Assembly: GCA_902589965.1 (NCBI GenBank)
Contig: CACIUX010000008.1
Location: 1 to 47,005, forward strand
Direction of reading: 5' to 3'
Source of the DNA: an uncultured SAR86 cluster bacterium
GTDB lineage: Bacteria > Pseudomonadota > Gammaproteobacteria > Magnimaribacterales > AG-339-G14
Length of the DNA: 47,005 nt
Shown here: in pieces, positions 42,796-47,005 of the stretch
Layout: each line of letters starts with the position of its first letter
How positions within the stretch are numbered: the stretch's first letter is position 1
The notes under the pieces: generated by a model
The model's database searches: none
What the model was told of the DNA's origin: nothing
The model's input: the letters and a program-made list of their open reading frames with translations, nothing else
Made by a program: the position numbers and the translations under genes

Positions 42796-44530
42796 TAGTT
42801 TCAACTAAGTTAATAACTGATTCTGGAGGACTCTTTGTAGATTTGGTTATTAATAGCATAACCAGAAAATTGAGAATCATGCCGATGACTCCAATCCCTT
42901 CGGGTGAAATTCCTAGAAGCCAATAATCGGAATTATTTAATTCTGGAGAAATAAACTTAAAAAAGACAATGTAGCTAAATGTGAAAACTAAACCTGTAAG
43001 CATTCCTCCTATGGCAGCTTCTTTGGTTGTCTTTTTTGAAAAAATTCCCATGAATAAAACTGGAAAAAGTGTTGATGCTGCTAATCCAAATGCAAAGGCT
43101 ACTACTTGCGCCACAAATGCAGGAGGGAAGATACCCAGAAGGCCTGCGAGAAGAATAGTTATCCCAGCTGCTAACCTCGCATATAAAAGTTCTTTTTTTT
43201 CTGTAATCTGCGGCATAAAGGTTTGCTTCATCAAATCATGAGAAATGGATGATGAAATCACCAGGAGCAATCCTGCTGCAGTAGATAACGCAGCTGCTAA
43301 ACCTCCTGCCGCAACTAGTGCGATGACCCATATAGGCAAGTTTGCTATCTCAGGATTGGCTAGAACAATAATATCTCTGTCTAAATAGACCTCATTGGAA
43401 CTGGATGTATTGGCTTCATTTTCTAACAATCTTTGACCTAGACTTCCTCTTTCATCGGCGAAAACTGGTCTGCTTTCAACAAAAGGAGAACCGGATGAGT
43501 ACTGCATTTTTCCATCTTGATTTTTATCCATCCAAGAAATCAATCCTATGTTTTCCCAATTCTTAAACCAATCGGGGGCATCTTCATAAGACGTGTTTTG
43601 GACCGAATCTATGAAATTCAGTCTTGCAAATGAAGCTACTGCAGGGGCAGTGGTATAAAGAATTGCTATGAATACAAGTGCATATCCAGCAGATCGTCTT
43701 GCAGCCTGCATATTGGGGACTGTGAAAAACCTTACAATCACATGAGGTAAACCAGCCGTTCCAAACATCAAAGCTGCGGTTATGCAAAAAATATCTATCA
43801 GACTTTTTGAATACTCTGTGTAAGGTGAAAAACCTAAATCAATTATTGTTTTATCAAGCTTATCGATTAGATAGATATCGCTGTTTAAAAGCTTATCTCC
43901 AAACCCTAACTGCGGGATCGGATTGCCAGTTAACATCATAGATAAAAATATTGCCGGCACTAGATAAGCAAAAATCATGACGCAATATTGAGCAACCTGA
44001 GTGTAGGTAATTCCTTTCATTCCACCTAAAACAGCATAAATAAAAACGATACCCATGCCGATAATGACTCCCATCTCTATCTCAACTTCAAGAAATCTTG
44101 AGAAAACAATGCCGACACCCCGCATTTGTCCTGCTATGTAGGTGAAAGAAATAAATATTAAACATATAACTGCAACTACTCGTGCAACGTTAGAGTAATA
44201 CCTCTCCCCAATAAAATCTGGTACGGTGTACTTACCGTATTTTCTTAAATATGGAGCCAGGAGAAGAGCCAATAGGACATATCCACCAGTCCAACCCATT
44301 AAATAAACCGAACCATCGCGACCCAAAAATGCTATCAATCCAGCCATTGATAAAAAAGAGGCAGCAGACATCCAATCAGCTGCTGTAGCCATACCGTTAG
44401 CCACTGGATTAACTCCTTTTCCGGCAACGTAAAAATCATTTGTTGATTTGGCTCTGGAAGCAATGGCAATGCCAATATAAAGAGCAAAAGAAAGACCTAC
44501 AAAAATATAAGTAAGAGTCTGCGCTTCCAT
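42782..44530 (-). CDS. Sodium/solute symporter (VC_2705/ActP-like)
   Basis: The protein has 582 residues with about 13 membrane helices of the SSS fold. Signatures: SRAKSTNDFYVAGKGVNPVA, NGMATAADWMSAASFLSMAG and YVLLALLLAPYLRKYGKYTV; later LSTAAGLLLVISSSISHDL. The family includes acetate and other monocarboxylate importers. Between two helices near residues 310-385 it has a long extracytoplasmic insertion with a WMDKNQDGKMQY segment resembling a calcium-loop start. The small DUF4212 gene immediately upstream in transcription is the usual partner subunit of this subfamily. It converges with the EamA gene. Confidence 0.93.
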   Translation of the reverse strand: MEAQTLTYIFVGLSFALYIGIAIASRAKSTNDFYVAGKGVNPVANGMATAADWMSAASFLSMAGLIAFLGRDGSVYLMGWTGGYVLLALLLAPYLRKYGKYTVPDFIGERYYSNVARVVAVICLIFISFTYIAGQMRGVGIVFSRFLEVEIEMGVIIGMGIVFIYAVLGGMKGITYTQVAQYCVMIFAYLVPAIFLSMMLTGNPIPQLGFGDKLLNSDIYLIDKLDKTIIDLGFSPYTEYSKSLIDIFCITAALMFGTAGLPHVIVRFFTVPNMQAARRSAGYALVFIAILYTTAPAVASFARLNFIDSVQNTSYEDAPDWFKNWENIGLISWMDKNQDGKMQYSSGSPFVESRPVFADERGSLGQRLLENEANTSSSNEVYLDRDIIVLANPEIANLPIWVIALVAAGGLAAALSTAAGLLLVISSSISHDLMKQTFMPQITEKKELLYARLAAGITILLAGLLGIFPPAFVAQVVAFAFGLAASTLFPVLFMGIFSKKTTKEAAIGGMLTGLVFTFSYIVFFKFISPELNNSDYWLLGISPEGIGVIGMILNFLVMLLITKSTKSPPESVINLVETIRRP

Positions 44531-44531
44531 A

Positions 44532-44762
44532 TTATTTCTTTTCTTTTCTTTCTAGTCTTTCAACGAGATAAGAATAAGTAAAAATTAGAATAATAAAGAC
44601 GTAGATACTTCCTTGTTGAGAAAACCAAAAACCTATTTCAAAGCCTCCAATTTTTATGAAGGATATGTAGTCTGAAAAAAGTATTCCAAATCCAAAGGAA
44701 CAGAGAAACCAAAAAAATAATAAACAAGATAAAAGAATTAAATTCTTTTGCCAAAAAGTCAT
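44532..44762 (-). CDS. DUF4212 small membrane subunit of sodium symporter
   Basis: The protein has 76 residues with two membrane helices (LILLSCLLFFWFLCSFGFGI and GSIYVFIILIFTYSYLVE), separated by a short loop with GFEIGFWFSQQGS, the conserved hallmark. Proteins of this type are encoded just before SSS symporters and are considered their small subunit, comparable to YjcH beside ActP. It ends in a basic tail, Glu-Arg-Lys-Glu-Lys-Lys. One base separates its stop from the symporter start. Confidence 0.9.
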   Translation of the reverse strand: MTFWQKNLILLSCLLFFWFLCSFGFGILFSDYISFIKIGGFEIGFWFSQQGSIYVFIILIFTYSYLVERLERKEKK

Positions 44763-44776
44763 GTAGTTATTTTAAG

Positions 44777-45619
44777 TTAACTAGAAGCGTTAACAACCCA
44801 AGTAGCACTCTCGAATTCTAAGCCTTGGCTATTTTTGTGGGATTCATAGACCTCGGCCAATTCAGTAACAATAGGTTCTTTTTCATCATCACTCATCCCT
44901 TGAAGAGCGTTACTAATAATGGGATTCAATGCCATGAAATCTTTAGCTGCGTCGTAAGAAGATTTATTGGGAAATAAGTGAATATTTTCTTGATTATCAT
45001 CAATGGAATATTTGCTAAAACCAGAGCTTTTTAAAATTTCTTCAAGATAGGCTTTTTCTTCAAAAGCAAAGGGACTCGGCGCTCTGGGTTGTGCAGGAGG
45101 TAAATCAAAATATTTTTTTAAGATCCCTAAGGGTTTTGTATGCCAGGGATTTTTACTAGGATGTTGCCAACAAACGAAGGAAAAACTTCCGTCTGCTTTC
45201 AAGCTCTTCTTTAAATTTTTAAAACTCGTGATGGGATCAGTAAAGAACATGACGCCAAAACGAGAGAATAAGTGATCGTATTGTTCATCAAGCTCATTTT
45301 CTTGAACATCTTTATTGATGATGGAAATGTTGGTTTTATTGTTTTCAATGGCAAGCTCTAGAGTTCGAGCTAACATGGGTACAGAAATATCTAGTCCAGT
45401 AACTTTTCCTTCGGGGCCTACTTTTTCGGAAAGTAAAAGTGTTGTTGTTCCGGTTCCGCAACCAACATCTAATACGGAATCTCCTTTTTGAATATCTAAA
45501 CTATCGATAGCTTTTTGCCCTAAAGGATTAAGCATGGTGTCCATCTCAAATTGTTTATCGACCCAATAGTCGCCACCGCCACCAGACCAGAATTCAATTT
45601 GTTGTTTATTAGCTGACAT
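44777..45619 (-). CDS. Class I SAM-dependent methyltransferase
   Basis: The protein has 280 residues. SAM motif I is VLDVGCGTGTTTLLLSEKVG (about 50-69), motif II KVTGLDISVPML, then a conserved DHLFSRFGVMFFTDP. SFVCWQHPSKNPW is typical of the UbiE/Coq5-like Methyltransf_25 or 11 group. N-terminal QIEFWSGGGGDYWVDKQFEMD is a signature of many proteobacterial family members of unknown substrate. It lies 14 bases upstream, in the minus direction, of the DUF4212 gene, and diverges from the small exported protein. Confidence 0.9.
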   Translation of the reverse strand: MSANKQQIEFWSGGGGDYWVDKQFEMDTMLNPLGQKAIDSLDIQKGDSVLDVGCGTGTTTLLLSEKVGPEGKVTGLDISVPMLARTLELAIENNKTNISIINKDVQENELDEQYDHLFSRFGVMFFTDPITSFKNLKKSLKADGSFSFVCWQHPSKNPWHTKPLGILKKYFDLPPAQPRAPSPFAFEEKAYLEEILKSSGFSKYSIDDNQENIHLFPNKSSYDAAKDFMALNPIISNALQGMSDDEKEPIVTELAEVYESHKNSQGLEFESATWVVNASS

Positions 45620-45679
45620 AAGAAAGAATGTAATATGACATTAATGAATATAAGTTAATGCTTTATTTTAGTTACTTTT

Positions 45680-45709
45680 TTGATAACTAATGGTGCATAA
45701 CGATATGAT
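45680..45709 (+). promoter_or_regulatory. Putative sigma70 promoter of the 134-aa exported protein
   Basis: TTGATA (45680-45685) and TATGAT (45704-45709), each one mismatch from consensus, are spaced by 18 bases. Transcription would start near 45716, leaving about 65 bases of leader before the AAAGGAGAG ribosome-binding motif and ATG at 45781. Confidence 0.5.
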
Positions 45710-45780
45710 TTCTGGTTAATTTTAAAAAAGTTGTTTATACATAACTTCTGTATTAACTTATTTGAATAAAGGAGAGAAAA

Positions 45781-46185
45781 ATGAATCTACGCTATTTATC
45801 TTATTTGCTTTACATAGTCTTAATGATCACAGGGGTTAATACTTATGCAGCTGAAACATTAGAGCCGGTTGCAAAGAAGGGTCAAGTAATCGTGATTTAC
45901 CGAGGTCCTTGCCCTAGCGGAAAAACAAAAGCTGCTATGAGAAAGATCGAAAAAATAATTATCTACGAAAGAAAAAACAGTCCAGTAAGTTATTCTTCAT
46001 CACCAGGTAACTGGGAAGATGGTCAAGTTGGCGCCGTTGATCTGCATGCATCACAAAGTGCAATGGAAAAGGCCTTTGCTTGGCAAGAGTCAGATAAAAA
46101 ATGGTCGAAAATGTACGATGACGTTGCAAAAATTTGCGGCACCACAGTTGAAGAATTTCATGTGCATATGCTTACTGCAAACTAG
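45781..46185 (+). CDS. Small exported protein of unknown function (134 aa)
   Basis: The product has 134 residues. A signal peptide is visible (NLRYLSYLLYIVLMITGVNT, cleavage likely after TYA). The mature part has VIVIYRGPCPSGKTKAAMRK, a central NWEDGQVGAVDLHASQS, and FHVHMLTAN at the end. Two cysteines (in GPCP and KICG) could bond. I recognise no family. It has a strong ribosome-binding site and a good promoter of its own, so it is likely well expressed. Its stop overlaps that of the convergent proline iminopeptidase (CTAG). Confidence 0.75.
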   Translation: MNLRYLSYLLYIVLMITGVNTYAAETLEPVAKKGQVIVIYRGPCPSGKTKAAMRKIEKIIIYERKNSPVSYSSSPGNWEDGQVGAVDLHASQSAMEKAFAWQESDKKWSKMYDDVAKICGTTVEEFHVHMLTAN

Positions 46186-47005
46186 GCAAATTTATTAGTT
46201 GCCTCAATAAGTAATTCTCTAATTTCTTTTTCAAAAGCTGAGTGACCTGAAAAAGGTGCTATTTTTAATTCTGCTTCTGGCCATCTGCTGCTGAGTTCAT
46301 AGGCTGTAGTAGGCGGGCAAACTACATCGTATCTGCCTTGAACTATCACACAGGGAATGTGCCTAATTTTATCAACGTTATCTAGGAGTTGATTTTCATG
46401 ATCCAAAAATCCTTTATTAACAAAATAATGATTTTCAATAAGTGCAAATGCTAGAGCAAATTCTGCGTTGATAGATTCTTTAACCGCTCCAGGATTATGG
46501 TTTATATAGCTTGTTGAGGCTTCCCATTTTGACCAAGCCCTTGCAGCGGAGAGTTTTTTTTCTTGATCTTCTCCGTTAAATATTTTTCTGTAAGCCTCCA
46601 TCAGATTGGATCTTTCTTCTGGCTTAATTTCATCTAAAAATCCTTGCCAAGCTTCAGGGTAAATCTCACTCGCGCCGTATTGATAAAACCATTCCAGTTC
46701 TTTTTGACGAAGCATGAAAATACCTCTGAGAATTAACTCAGAAACCCTATCAGGGAATTTTTGTGCGTATGCCAAAGACAGCGTGCTTCCCCAAGAACCG
46801 CCAAAGACAAGCCATTTTTCAATTTCAAGCTTTTCTCTAATGGATTCAATGTCATCGACTAAGTGCCAAGTCGTATTATCCTCGAGTGAGGCATGAGGTT
46901 TGCTTCTCCCACAGCCTCTTTGATCAAAAACAACGATTCGATATTTTTTTGGATTAAAAAAACGCCTTGAAAGAGTGCCGCCACCTCCACCCGGTCCACC
47001 GTGCA
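46182..47005 (-). CDS. pip: Proline iminopeptidase, 5'-truncated by window edge
   Basis: The open frame continues to the last base (partial codon, then HGGPGGGGTLSRRF), so the start is outside the window; about 274 residues remain. An alpha/beta-hydrolase of the S33 family that removes N-terminal proline. The oxyanion HGGPGGG, FDQRGCGRSKPHA and the Ser nucleophile in VFGGSWGSTLSLAYA are present. Near the C-terminus, the Asp is in VQGRYDVVCPP and the His in FSGHSAFE. The family region LILRGIF is also present. The true N-terminus should lie about 35-40 residues further. It overlaps the stop of the small exported protein gene. Confidence 0.95.
   Translation of the reverse strand, partial: HGGPGGGGGTLSRRFFNPKKYRIVVFDQRGCGRSKPHASLEDNTTWHLVDDIESIREKLEIEKWLVFGGSWGSTLSLAYAQKFPDRVSELILRGIFMLRQKELEWFYQYGASEIYPEAWQGFLDEIKPEERSNLMEAYRKIFNGEDQEKKLSAARAWSKWEASTSYINHNPGAVKESINAEFALAFALIENHYFVNKGFLDHENQLLDNVDKIRHIPCVIVQGRYDVVCPPTTAYELSSRWPEAELKIAPFSGHSAFEKEIRELLIEATNKFA
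46184..46204. other. Hairpin at the final convergent junction
   Basis: AGGCAA (46184-46189) and TTGCCT (46199-46204) form a perfect 6-base stem with a 9-base loop, immediately after the shared CTAG stops. No T run follows on either strand, so termination by it is doubtful. Confidence 0.3.

Noticed and set aside
45880-45960. GPCPSGKT in the 134-residue exported protein matches the Walker A pattern.
   Set aside because: The protein is small, carries a signal peptide and lacks a Walker B or any nucleotide-binding fold, so the match is probably chance.
1-47005. tRNA, rRNA, CRISPR arrays, insertion sequences, prophage or attachment sites.
   Set aside because: No cloverleaf with CCA end, spaced direct repeats, transposase, integrase or terminal inverted repeats were found on either strand by reading.

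Overview
The window is a dense, gene-complete stretch of a bacterial chromosome: 54 protein genes in 47 kb, no RNA genes, no mobile elements, and no gene-free stretch longer than 190 bases (22903-23092). It suggests a marine, free-living gammaproteobacterium with a compact genome. The evidence is an RpoH / thiS-thiG / trmB block followed by a rdgB-metW-metX-yggT-proC-yggS block, an lgt-thyA-folA cluster, HspQ, ZapE, and a TtpC-type TonB system. The gene order resembles what I remember of Pseudomonas, with hemW and ptsP missing from their usual places. A SAR86-like or similar oligotrophic lineage would fit but is not proven.

Layout. 1-4.0 kb: the 3' part of a giant exported, Cys-paired surface protein. 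4.0-11.1 kb: a PNPOx-like flavoprotein, uvrD, a TakP-type TRAP binding lipoprotein, and converging on it dctQ-dctM, a lipoprotein M19 dipeptidase and a small membrane protein. This first part is visibly richer in G+C than the rest; the drop lies near 10.6 kb. 11.1-13.8 kb: yaaA, a dienoyl-CoA isomerase-like crotonase with a tiny coupled gene, cysQ. 13.9-16.4 kb: rpoH-thiS-thiG-trmB. 16.4-22.9 kb (minus): an almost gapless eight-gene run efp-argS-yggS-proC-yggT-metX-metW-rdgB. 23.1-28.3 kb: a six-gene TonB energising operon (DUF3450, TtpC-like, ExbB, ExbD, TonB, TPR) with a terminator-like hairpin in its leader. 28.3-31.2 kb (minus): tauE/safE-lgt-thyA-folA. 31.2-34.3 kb: NRDE protein, rppH, HAD phosphatase, aminotransferase. 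34.3-36.1 kb (minus): an ABM protein, zapE and hspQ. 36.1-46.2 kb: mixed metabolism and transport (GST, PepSY, DUF1295, nitronate monooxygenase, esterase, Fe-alcohol dehydrogenase, EamA, Na+/solute symporter with DUF4212 partner, methyltransferase, small exported protein). 46.2 kb to the end: a proline iminopeptidase cut by the window edge.

The most notable observations are these. (1) All ten convergent gene pairs are packed end to end; eight overlap, five of them by exactly four bases in self-complementary stop pairs (CTAG, CTAA, TTAA). (2) zapE has no ATG, GTG or TTG upstream of its Walker A motif, so its start must be AUU or CUG (or the sequence is in error). (3) The truncated surface protein looks like an amidotransferase-like fold, a lectin-like region and a TbpB-like barrel in one chain. 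(4) The TRAP transporter is split into convergent halves and carries an inner-membrane-type lipoprotein dipeptidase. (5) rpoH appears to be transcribed from a promoter only a few bases before its start codon. I found no defence island, CRISPR array or other clearly undescribed multi-gene system.
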